The notes beneath the pieces were generated by a model. The model made no database searches, was not told the origin of the DNA, and was given only the letters and a program-made list of their open reading frames with translations. Made by a program: the position numbers and the translations under genes. 64,000 bases of DNA from Phycisphaerales bacterium (lineage in GTDB: Bacteria > Planctomycetota > Phycisphaerae > UBA1845 > Fen-1342): contig JADJWG010000002.1 of NCBI GenBank assembly GCA_016716475.1, positions 930,001 through 994,000 of the forward strand. The letters are read 5' to 3'. This document shows, one piece after another, positions 17,155 through 25,039 of this stretch (within the stretch, counting starts at the first letter, position 1; the number at the start of each line of letters is the position of its first letter).

Positions 17155-18414
17155 TCACGCGTGTGGCAGGGGGAAATGGGCGCACAGCGCCCGCACCTCT
17201 GCGGCCACGCGCGCTCGAATCTGCGCATCCTCGCCTGCGGACAGCACACGGTGCATGAAGTCCGCGACACAGCGCATCTCGGCCTCCTTCATGCCGCGCG
17301 TGGTCAGTGCGGGCGTGCCCAGGCGCAGCCCGCTGGTCTGCGTCGGCTTGCGCTCGTCAAAAGGCACCATGTTCTTGTTGCAGATGATGCCGGCCTCCTC
17401 CAGCCATGTTTCTGCCTGCTGCCCCGTGAGATCGGGATGGACAGCCCGCAAATCCACCAGCATCAGGTGATTGTCGGTACCGCCCGAGACCAGGCGATAG
17501 CCCCGCGCCCGCAGGGACTCTGCCAGGGCCTGCGCATTCGCCAGGATCTGCTGCTGATACTCCTTGAAATCCGGCCGCAACGCCTCTCCGAAGGCCACCG
17601 CCTTGGCGGTGATTGTGTGCATCAAGGGTCCGCCCTGGGTCCCGGGGAAAATCCACTTGTCCACCAGTTTCGCATCGGCCGCACTGCACAGGATCAGTCC
17701 CCCGCGCGGACCACGCAGCGTTTTATGCGTCGTTGTTGTCACAAAATCCGCGTGCGGCAGCGGTGAGGGGTGCAGCCCGGTCGCAACGAGCCCTGCAATG
17801 TGTGCAATATCTGCCATGAGCCGGGCACCCACTTCACGCGCCACTTCACCAAAGCCGGCGAAGTCGACTATGCGCGGGTAAGCCGAGGCGCCACAGATCA
17901 TCAGCTTCGGCTTGTGCTCGTGCGCCAGCCGTCGAACCGTATCGATGCTCACACGCTCAGTCTCACGTTCGACTCCATATGACACGATGTGATAGAGCGC
18001 GCCGCTCAGGTTCACTTTCAGCCCGTGCGACAGGTGCCCGCCGTGCGAGAGGTCCAGCGAAAGCACGGTGTCCCCCGGTTGGAGCACGGCCATATACACA
18101 GCCGTGTTCGCCTGGGCCCCCGAGTGCGGTTGCACGTTCGCATGCTCAGCACCGAAGAGCTGACAAGCCCGTTGCCGGGCCAGTTCCTCGACGGCATCCA
18201 TGTTGACGCAACCGCCGTAGTAGCGTTTACCCGGGTAACCCTCGGCGTACTTGTTGGTGAAGACCGAACCGTTCGCCTGACGTACTGCCACCGAGACGTG
18301 ATTCTCGGACGCGATCAGCTCCAGGGTGTGTTGCTGACGCTCTTCCTCTTGGTGAATGATCTCGGCGATCCGCGGATCCACCTCGGCCAGCGGCTGTGAC
18401 AAGTGTGTTTGCAT
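17155..18414 (-). CDS. glyA: Serine hydroxymethyltransferase
   Basis: The 419-residue PLP enzyme interconverts serine and glycine with tetrahydrofolate, feeding one-carbon units to purine, thymidylate and methionine synthesis. Diagnostic features are ELIASENHVS (about 32-41), TNKYAEGYPGKRYYGG, GAQANTAVY, a DIAHIAGL aspartate, and the PLP lysine K231 in TTTTHKTLRGPRGG. Length is normal. ATG 18414 (MQTHLSQPL) has a GAAGAAGGA site and matches the family N-terminus; the frame extends 12 codons upstream without support. A lipoprotein gene starts four bases after its stop, and another lipoprotein lies 48 bases upstream on the same strand. Confidence 0.97.
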   Translation of the reverse strand: MQTHLSQPLAEVDPRIAEIIHQEEERQQHTLELIASENHVSVAVRQANGSVFTNKYAEGYPGKRYYGGCVNMDAVEELARQRACQLFGAEHANVQPHSGAQANTAVYMAVLQPGDTVLSLDLSHGGHLSHGLKVNLSGALYHIVSYGVERETERVSIDTVRRLAHEHKPKLMICGASAYPRIVDFAGFGEVAREVGARLMADIAHIAGLVATGLHPSPLPHADFVTTTTHKTLRGPRGGLILCSAADAKLVDKWIFPGTQGGPLMHTITAKAVAFGEALRPDFKEYQQQILANAQALAESLRARGYRLVSGGTDNHLMLVDLRAVHPDLTGQQAETWLEEAGIICNKNMVPFDERKPTQTSGLRLGTPALTTRGMKEAEMRCVADFMHRVLSAGEDAQIRARVAAEVRALCAHFPLPHA

Positions 18415-18462
18415 GCGGGATCCTTCTTCAGGCACGGCGCCGGGGAGCACCCCCGGAAGTCA

Positions 18463-19050
18463 CTACTCCACCCCGGGCACTTCCGTCCCGGTTTCAACCC
18501 CAGTCTCAACCACCGGCGCAAAGTACGTGCGCAACTCATCGAGCAGCGCTCGTTCGAGTTCGGCATCCCGCCGAACGAATGTCCACACCGCGTTTTGGCT
18601 GACTGTGGTCGCGGCATCGTCGTCGATCGGTGTGAGTTGCCCGGGAGAATCGCCCAGGCGATGCGCCCGTGGCTGCATGGCAGCTTGTCGTTCCGTGTCT
18701 CGCCGCTCGACGTCGATACGCAGCCAGGCCACTGTCTGCCCCGCGCTGCGCCCCACGACGCACGTGGCACGCCGCCGCATGACCGAACGCCCGCGATACA
18801 GATCCCGGGCGGTGCCACTCTCGCGGGCCGTGACATACTCCACCGGCGCGGTTTCCACCCGCCCGCGTTCCCGATCCACGGCGACGCGCCCGAACTCCCG
18901 CTTCAGCAGCAGGCCCACGGCTTCGACGACTTCACTCGGGGTGGCCTCGGGAATGGTCCGCTGTCGCATCTCAGCGACGCGGTCACCTCCGGCGCAGCCA
19001 GATAGACAACTGAGCACCAGACACGAACAGCACCATCCGAAACGGGTCAT
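18463..19050 (-). CDS. Small lipoprotein of unknown function
   Basis: The 195-residue precursor has a classical lipobox (LVLSCLSGC, Cys 19). The mature region reads like an LPS-assembly-type or DUF lipoprotein: VVEAVGLLLKREFG, then a pair of beta strands (GRVETAPVEYVTARESG; TCVVGRSAGQTVAWLRIDVERR) and a helix ending in LDELRTYFAP. Similar short lipoproteins are common in Planctomycetota. I cannot name a family. It precedes glyA on the same strand by 48 bases and may share its transcript. Confidence 0.7.
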   Translation of the reverse strand: MTRFGWCCSCLVLSCLSGCAGGDRVAEMRQRTIPEATPSEVVEAVGLLLKREFGRVAVDRERGRVETAPVEYVTARESGTARDLYRGRSVMRRRATCVVGRSAGQTVAWLRIDVERRDTERQAAMQPRAHRLGDSPGQLTPIDDDAATTVSQNAVWTFVRRDAELERALLDELRTYFAPVVETGVETGTEVPGVE

Positions 19051-19152
19051 GCTCTATCCTTCGCAGAAGCTCGTACCGGACAGCCGCTCACAGCACCAGA
19101 TGCGGTACACCCGCGGGCCCCCGAATCCACACGTGCCACCGCTGCACTCAAT

Positions 19153-20928
19153 TTACTCGTCGCTGGGTGGCACATCGACGGCCTCCACCGGCGTGTATAC
19201 CGAGGTTTCGGGTTGCGACTCGGCGGGGAGCGCACTGCGCGGCAAAGGCACAGTCGCACCACGCTCCAGCAGACCGGGGTACCGCGCGATCACGGCACTC
19301 GCCCGTGGATGGCGCGCCGCTTGCCGCAGGTTCTCAAGCCCGCGCGCCCCATCACCGGAATGATACTCCAGGTAGCCCAGCAGGAAACGGAGCTCCGGAT
19401 CTTCGCGCGCTTCAAGCGAGTTCATCAGCGCCGCCCGCCGGATGTCCACGATCTCACCACCTCCCATGAGCGCCTTCAGGTCCAACCGGCTCAGCAACAA
19501 TCCCGCCACGCCGCCCGGATACCGGTCTGCCAGGTCGATCGCCCGTACCAGTGTCGTGGCTGCCGACCAGTAGTGTCCTTGTGCCAGGTATGCGTGCCCT
19601 TGCCCAAGCAGCGGCAGCGGATTCCCTGGATCGAGCACGGCGGCCGCTCCGAAACGCTCGGCCGCCTCCACATAGCGACCCAGTTCCATCGATGCTTCCG
19701 CACGGAGCAGTTCGTCATTCACCTGTGAGGCCCCACGCCCGGTCATCGTGCGAACCGGCTGTGCCAGGATCTGAGTCGCGAACTCACCGCCGTTAAGTGT
19801 GGCCGCTTCACCCGCCACTTCCTGTAACACCGGATCATCACGGACAGCCGCCTGAATCTGGTCGAACCAGGTCGCCTGTGGATCGACCGCAAGCGCCGAG
19901 GCCATCCGCAGATCGTTGAACACATCGAAGCCCGGCACGATTCGTGGGTCGATCTGCGGCGCGGCTGGCAGCAACCCAGCCAAAGCCGGCGACGGCTGCA
20001 TTCCAGCCGGTGCCTCCGTCAGCAGGCCTGCACCTGCGACGTCACTGGCCGGTGCCCATACGACACCAGGCAATCCCGTCCCCACCCCGGAAGCATCGGC
20101 CGCGCTGTAGAGATTGGAGCGTAACAGCGTTCCGACCGGTTGCGCGAGCGTATCGAGTGCGGAGAGTCCGTAGCCCGTTCCAACCGTGTCACGGCCCGTT
20201 AGGCGCGCCAGTTCAGCGGCCCGGTCCACATTGACCTGGGGCCCGGCGATGTCAAATTGAGGGGGCGGTGGGATCGGCGTCTGTAGACTCATCCCAGACA
20301 GCGGGCCCCGCCGGTCATAGGGCGTGGCCCCGGTTGCCGGGCCGGTCGGTCCGGCCGGGGCTCGCAATCCGATTGCAGCAGACTCTCCCAGGCCTGGCAA
20401 CCGCGCGCGCAGATCGGCGCGATCACGCGATCCGCCGACAAGGCCGGCTCCACTCACGTACCCGCTTTGGAGCAGACCCACACTCGGAACCGTGCCACTG
20501 GCATCGAAGTATGGCTGGCTGTACGTGCCTACGCCGAGTGGAGTGGACAGTGGACTTACCGAGTCACGCCGGAAGTTGGAGAGCGCGCTACTCCCCAGAG
20601 GCGCGCGAAATGCCGTCGGCGACGAGATGCCCGAAGGGGAACGCAGCGACATCCCGCGCCCCGCGAGGCCGCTTGCGTACAGGTTTCCACCCATCAATGA
20701 CGCGCCTGGCCGCGCCATGTTGTAGCCGCTGCCACCCAGCGCCGGGTTGGCATCGAACATGCGGCCGGTCTGGCCCGTGCCGAAGTTCGCCCGCATGTCC
20801 ACCGGCCCCTGGGCACGGGCCGTCGGCGTCGCCCACCCGAGCGCGAGCACCGTGGTACACCAGGCGAAAGTGAGCACCGGACGCAGATGCGGTTGCACAG
20901 AACTGCACACGGGTTTGTCATACCACAT
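19153..20928 (-). CDS. Secreted TPR-containing protein
   Basis: The 591-residue protein begins with a signal peptide (TFAWCTTVLALGWATPTARA). A long low-complexity Gly/Ser/Pro/Leu-rich region follows (about residues 45-330), in which short phrases such as GLAGRGMSLRSPSG recur without strict periodicity. The C-terminal 250 residues contain tetratricopeptide-like helices (ELLRAEASMELGRYVEAAERFGAAAVLDPG, GQGHAYLAQGHYWSAATTLVRAIDL). Such proteins act as periplasmic or surface scaffolds. ATG 20928 has GAGGTG six bases upstream. It is transcribed alone or with the lipoprotein-glyA group. No enzyme motif is visible. Confidence 0.72.
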   Translation of the reverse strand: MWYDKPVCSSVQPHLRPVLTFAWCTTVLALGWATPTARAQGPVDMRANFGTGQTGRMFDANPALGGSGYNMARPGASLMGGNLYASGLAGRGMSLRSPSGISSPTAFRAPLGSSALSNFRRDSVSPLSTPLGVGTYSQPYFDASGTVPSVGLLQSGYVSGAGLVGGSRDRADLRARLPGLGESAAIGLRAPAGPTGPATGATPYDRRGPLSGMSLQTPIPPPPQFDIAGPQVNVDRAAELARLTGRDTVGTGYGLSALDTLAQPVGTLLRSNLYSAADASGVGTGLPGVVWAPASDVAGAGLLTEAPAGMQPSPALAGLLPAAPQIDPRIVPGFDVFNDLRMASALAVDPQATWFDQIQAAVRDDPVLQEVAGEAATLNGGEFATQILAQPVRTMTGRGASQVNDELLRAEASMELGRYVEAAERFGAAAVLDPGNPLPLLGQGHAYLAQGHYWSAATTLVRAIDLADRYPGGVAGLLLSRLDLKALMGGGEIVDIRRAALMNSLEAREDPELRFLLGYLEYHSGDGARGLENLRQAARHPRASAVIARYPGLLERGATVPLPRSALPAESQPETSVYTPVEAVDVPPSDE

Positions 20929-21032
20929 GATGGCACCTCATCAACCGGCCGTGTCGCCGGTAACGGCTCCGGTCGGGAAAAGGATCGGGTCGTGTTTCCC
21001 GTCCTCGACGGCCCGTCCGAAGCGACCTACGG

Positions 21033-21076
21033 ATTATATCGGATGCCGTCTCCTCATGACCCCTGCCGGTCATGAG
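21033..21076 (-). promoter_or_regulatory. Candidate promoter with dyad in the -35 region, upstream of the secreted TPR gene
   Basis: A perfect TATAAT on the minus strand (21033-21038) lies about 105 bases upstream of the TPR start codon. In place of a recognisable -35 there is a perfect 9-bp inverted repeat (CTCATGACC and GGTCATGAG, six-base loop, 21053-21076). No T-run follows the stem, so it is not a terminator. An activator binding the dyad is a reasonable guess. Confidence 0.4.
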
Positions 21077-21114
21077 CATGGAATCTCTGACTGTCCGTAC
21101 CCCCGTGCCGTACA

Positions 21115-21849
21115 TCAGCGAATGTGCCGCCCCCCGTCCACCGGCAGAATTGCGCCCGTGATGTAATCGCCATCCGCCAGCAGAAAATGAACCGCCGCCG
21201 CGATGTCGGCTGGCGACCCCGCGCGGCCCAAAGGCACCCGCCGCAGGAGGCGGGCCCGCAGCGCCTCGTCATAGTGCTCAGGCCACTCCGCCACGCCCGG
21301 CGCCACCCCCACCACGTTGACCTCAGGTGCAAAGGAGCGTGCCAGCACCTGGGTCAGCGTATCCAGACCACCCTTGGATACGATATATGCGAGATAATCC
21401 GGCCATGGCCGTTGAGTAGCGACGTCACACAAATTCACGATGCGCCCCTGCGCTGCTCGTAACGCTGCCCGAGCAGCAAACGCCAGCGCCATCGGCGCGG
21501 TCAGGTTCACACGCATCGTCCGCTCCCACGCATCCCACCGGAACTCGTCGAGCGTCATCTTTTCGAAACTGGATGCGTTATTTACCAGCACATCCAAGCG
21601 CTGAAACCTTGCCAGTACCGTGCCCACCAGGTCTTCCGGCCCGCTCACTGTGGCCAGGTCGGCCTCAAACGCTTCCGCCAGTACCCCCTGTGCGCGACAG
21701 GCCGCGACGACCTCCAGTGCGGCATCGGCCGATCTGTGGTAATGCACCGCGACGTGACACCCGGCCGTGGCCAGCCGCTCGGCGATTGCCCGGCCGACCC
21801 GGCGCGCGGCCCCCGTGACAAGCACAACCCGCTCACGCAGTTCCATCAT
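21115..21849 (-). CDS. Pteridine-reductase-like short-chain dehydrogenase
   Basis: The 244-residue SDR has VTGAARRVGRAIA at residues 11-23. The arginine after the first glycines (TGxxxRxG) is typical of pteridine reductases such as FolM and PTR1, which use NADPH to reduce dihydrobiopterin or dihydrofolate. The catalytic set also fits PTR1: Asp in NLCDVATQRP, Tyr155 and Lys159 in YLAYIVSKGG. NNAS and the C-terminal ITGAILPVDGG complete the fold. ATG 21849 has GGGAG upstream and overlaps the end of truA by 17 bases, so the two genes are cotranscribed. A generic oxoacyl reductase is the main alternative. Confidence 0.78.
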   Translation of the reverse strand: MMELRERVVLVTGAARRVGRAIAERLATAGCHVAVHYHRSADAALEVVAACRAQGVLAEAFEADLATVSGPEDLVGTVLARFQRLDVLVNNASSFEKMTLDEFRWDAWERTMRVNLTAPMALAFAARAALRAAQGRIVNLCDVATQRPWPDYLAYIVSKGGLDTLTQVLARSFAPEVNVVGVAPGVAEWPEHYDEALRARLLRRVPLGRAGSPADIAAAVHFLLADGDYITGAILPVDGGRHIR

Positions 21850-22609
21850 CGCACTCCCATGGCAGGGCACACCGAATCCATTGCAGACACAACCCGTGCG
21901 CCGGAGCCGTCGGCCCGGCCAGTGCCCGGTCGCGCCGTGCGAAGATCTCCGCCACACGCTCGACAGGCCAGTGCCCGCGCCCGATCTCGATCAAGGTCCC
22001 CACCATGTTGCGCACCTGGTTGTAGAGGAAGCCATCACCTTCGACGTCACAATGCAGTTCACTGCCTACCCGCTGGATTCTAAAACGCCACACCGTGCGA
22101 ACAGTAGTCGCCCGTGGCGCCCCCGCGGAGGCAAAACCCGCAAAGTCATGCGTACCCTCGCAGGCCCGCGCTGCGGCTCGCAAACGCTCCTCGTCGAGAG
22201 GAACCCACACATGCCAGGTATGCCCTTGGACGAGATCTTCCACGGGCCGCCGTGCTCCGTGAAACACGCGGTAGCGGTAGAGCTTGTGCCGCGCGCACAG
22301 CGACAGGTTGAATGCCTCGGGTACCGTGCGAACCGCGACCAGCGCCACGTCCGTCGGCAGGTGGTGCCCGATCGCTGCGGCCAGACGTTCCACGGGGATC
22401 GGTGTCGAAGTGCGCACCGTGGCCAGTTGGCCACGGGCATGCACCCCCGCATCGGTTCGGCTCGCCCCGCGCACATCCACCGGATGTCGCAGCACGCGGC
22501 GCAGCACGTCCTCCACCGCGCCCTGCACCGTACGCTGTCCGGGCTGACGCTGCCAGCCGTGGAAACCTGTGCCATCGTAGGCCAACCGCAGGAGTAAATG
22601 CCGATCCAT
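21833..22609 (-). CDS. truA: tRNA pseudouridine(38-40) synthase TruA
   Basis: The 258-residue enzyme converts uridines 38-40 in the anticodon arm of many tRNAs to pseudouridine. It contains LAYDGTGFHGWQRQPGQRTVQG, the catalytic Asp53 in GASRTDAGVHARGQ, FNLSLCARHKLYRYRV and the C-terminal GDGFLYNQVRNMVGTLIEIG. Length and motif order are normal. The ATG at 22609 directly begins the conserved sequence. Its 3' end overlaps the pteridine-reductase-like gene by 17 bases. Confidence 0.96.
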   Translation of the reverse strand: MDRHLLLRLAYDGTGFHGWQRQPGQRTVQGAVEDVLRRVLRHPVDVRGASRTDAGVHARGQLATVRTSTPIPVERLAAAIGHHLPTDVALVAVRTVPEAFNLSLCARHKLYRYRVFHGARRPVEDLVQGHTWHVWVPLDEERLRAAARACEGTHDFAGFASAGAPRATTVRTVWRFRIQRVGSELHCDVEGDGFLYNQVRNMVGTLIEIGRGHWPVERVAEIFARRDRALAGPTAPAHGLCLQWIRCALPWECDDGTA

Positions 22610-22644
22610 CGGAGCGATGGTAGCGGCCGGCGGCGCAGCGCAGC

Positions 22645-22673
22645 AAACAGGGCGGCCAACCAGACCGCCCTGT
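22645..22673 (-). terminator. Intrinsic terminator of the exopolysaccharide operon
   Basis: Reading leftwards from the Wzc-like gene, ACAGGGCGG pairs perfectly with CCGCCCTGT over 9 bp around a nine-base loop and is followed by TTTG. The T-tract is short, but the stem is strong and lies 32 bases past the stop codon. Confidence 0.5.
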
Positions 22674-22704
22674 CACCCTCTCCGTGCCTGGAACTGGAGG
22701 CAGT

Positions 22705-24975
22705 TTACTCGGGCTTGCCGCCCTCGATCTCCCGCTTCTCACCAGGCAGTGCCTGCGGCACGACCTCATCGCTGGTGTAATCGTAGAACTCGCGGTACTG
22801 CTGCCGGAAGTACCCACCCGGCCGCGCCCGCACACCGTTCAGCACTCCGCCGATGACACGGGCACCGATCCGCTGGAACTGGTCCCGCGCCCGGCGCAAG
22901 GCGCCGCGCGAGCCGCCCCCGGCCCGCGCCACGATAATGACGGCATCCGCCTGTGCCGCCAGCAGCAGCGCATCGCTGATCAGCAGGCACGGCGGACCAT
23001 CCAGCAGGATGCGGTCATAAGTCTTCTTGGCGTTCGCCAGCAACTCGCGCATCGCTGCGGATCCGAGCAACTCGGCCGGGTTCGGGGGCATCGGCCCCGG
23101 CGAGAGCACGTCGAGGTTGGCGAGACTTGTCCGGGAAATGACCTCGGCCGGCGTATTGCGCCCGACCAGGATGTTGCTCAATCCGTCGCCGCGCATGTTC
23201 TCAAAGGCATTCCGCAAGCCGGGACGCCGGAAATTGCAGTCGATTAACAGGACCCGCTGGTTACCCTGTGCGAAGGTAACCGCGAGGTTGGCCGCCACGG
23301 CCGTCTTGCCTTCTTCCGGCCGCGCGCTGGTGATGAGCAGGACCCGCTGCGAATCGAGCGGACCGCTGAAGACCAGGTGCGCGCGAATCTGGCGGAAGCT
23401 TTCCGCAACCAGCGACTGCGGCGCCTTGCGGGTCGCCTGCTCAATTGCGTCCACGACGGTGTCGCTTTCGTCATCATCCAGCAGCGGTACGCTCCCGAGC
23501 ACGGAAATGTGCCCGTACCGCGCGATGTCCACCGGGGTGCGGATCGACTGGTCCGTCAGTTCACGCAGGAATGCCAAGCCCACCGAAATCAGCAGCGCCA
23601 GCACAAAGCCGCCGCCGAGGAAAACCAGGTAGTTCGGTCGCGACGGGCGCAACGGTGCCCGCGGTGCCAGAACCGACTCCAGCAACCCACGGCTGCGGTC
23701 CGCCTCGAGCGTACTGGATGCGTCCGTCACTTGCCGCTGCACCGCCTCGAGCTGGTTCGAAAGGCGCTGCTCCTCATTCTTGAGATTGTCGAATTCGCGA
23801 ATCGCGGCATCCAGTTCCCGCAATGTGGATTCGGCTTCGGCGAGCTGATCCGTCAGTGAAAGAAACATGTTCTGCACACGGGCCAGCTCGGTCTCCATCG
23901 ACTCGACCTGCCGCGTCTGGTAATCGTCCACCAGCTCCTGTCGGCGCGCGGTCTCCTTGGAGAAGAACTCGTCGCGCTGCGTCTTGAGCCGCAGCATGTC
24001 GCGGTGCTCCTCGCCGATCGAATGCTGCCGCAGGACTTCGATCTGGATGTCCAGGGCCTCGACCTGCTGCCGGTAGTAGCGCAACGTCGGGTCAGCTTCG
24101 ATGAACAGCCGCACCTCGGCGGACATGAGGTTGCGCGGCGTCACGCTGCGGTAATACTCGAGTTGTGCCTCGACATCCGCACGCCGGGCCCGCAGCTCGG
24201 CCATGGTGTTGTTGAGCACCGCGATGGTCTGCGTCGTGGTGGTACTCTGCGATTCCAGTGCGGGCATGTCCTGTCGATCGCGCACTTCCGCCTGCCGCTG
24301 GCGCAAACTCCGCAGTTGTGTCTCCAGAGCCACTTCCTGGGCCCGCAGGGCCTGCAGGCGGCCCTGCCCGCTGACGCCTTCCTCCGACTGTCGACGGCTC
24401 ACATATTCGCGCACGATCGTGTTCGCGATATCGCGCGCTTCGCGCGGACTCGACACGGTGACTGCGACGCGCACCAGCATGGTGTCACGCAGCGGGGCCG
24501 CCGACAGGGCCTTCTGCAGCCCGAGCAGCGCCTCGTCGAACTTCTCCTCCCCGTACCACTTGAAGAACTCCGTCTCGCGAATCTCCGGCATGGTGAGCAC
24601 CTGCTGCAGCAGCACCGGGCTGCGCAGGTCCGCCGCGATCGTGGCGAGCTGCGCCTGCACGTAATCGCGCGGCAACTGCTCATCCCGGATCGATCCCTGC
24701 CGTCCCGGCGGCACCAGGCGAATGCCCGCGTCACTGGTGTAGGCCGGCGCAAACCGCGCGATGGCGAACGTCGCCCCCACCGCCAGCCCGTACAGTACGA
24801 CGAAGAGCAGCACGATCATCAGGCGCCGCTGCTTCAGGATGCGCAGCACATCACGCCCGGTGATGCCGCTCGTCGGTTCGCCGACCGCGACACTCACCGG
24901 ACCCGGCAACGCTGCCATACCCGCACTGCCCGGCAATACGCCCGCCGCCTGCGGTTGTTCCGCCATGCTCATCAC
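22705..24975 (-). CDS. Wzc-like polysaccharide co-polymerase with C-terminal BY-kinase domain
   Basis: The 756-residue protein has the Wzz/BY-kinase architecture. There are membrane helices at about 52-74 and 449-470, a long coiled-coil periplasmic region between them, and a cytoplasmic tyrosine-kinase domain. Such proteins control chain length and export of exopolysaccharide through cycles of autophosphorylation. The P-loop is TSARPEEGKT (549-558) and Walker B is RILLDGPP (D659). Walker A' reads VLLIDCNFRRP (D579) instead of the usual LIDxDxR, so the second acidic residue is Asn. A C-terminal tyrosine cluster (Y722, Y727, Y731, Y733) is the expected autophosphorylation site. It is last in the Wza-exosortase operon. 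Confidence 0.88.
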   Translation of the reverse strand: MMSMAEQPQAAGVLPGSAGMAALPGPVSVAVGEPTSGITGRDVLRILKQRRLMIVLLFVVLYGLAVGATFAIARFAPAYTSDAGIRLVPPGRQGSIRDEQLPRDYVQAQLATIAADLRSPVLLQQVLTMPEIRETEFFKWYGEEKFDEALLGLQKALSAAPLRDTMLVRVAVTVSSPREARDIANTIVREYVSRRQSEEGVSGQGRLQALRAQEVALETQLRSLRQRQAEVRDRQDMPALESQSTTTTQTIAVLNNTMAELRARRADVEAQLEYYRSVTPRNLMSAEVRLFIEADPTLRYYRQQVEALDIQIEVLRQHSIGEEHRDMLRLKTQRDEFFSKETARRQELVDDYQTRQVESMETELARVQNMFLSLTDQLAEAESTLRELDAAIREFDNLKNEEQRLSNQLEAVQRQVTDASSTLEADRSRGLLESVLAPRAPLRPSRPNYLVFLGGGFVLALLISVGLAFLRELTDQSIRTPVDIARYGHISVLGSVPLLDDDESDTVVDAIEQATRKAPQSLVAESFRQIRAHLVFSGPLDSQRVLLITSARPEEGKTAVAANLAVTFAQGNQRVLLIDCNFRRPGLRNAFENMRGDGLSNILVGRNTPAEVISRTSLANLDVLSPGPMPPNPAELLGSAAMRELLANAKKTYDRILLDGPPCLLISDALLLAAQADAVIIVARAGGGSRGALRRARDQFQRIGARVIGGVLNGVRARPGGYFRQQYREFYDYTSDEVVPQALPGEKREIEGGKPE

Positions 24976-25039
24976 GCACCTCTTACTCAGAGTCGCGGAC
25001 CCGGGGCCCGCGCCAACGACTGCCCGATCCGGTTCGGAC

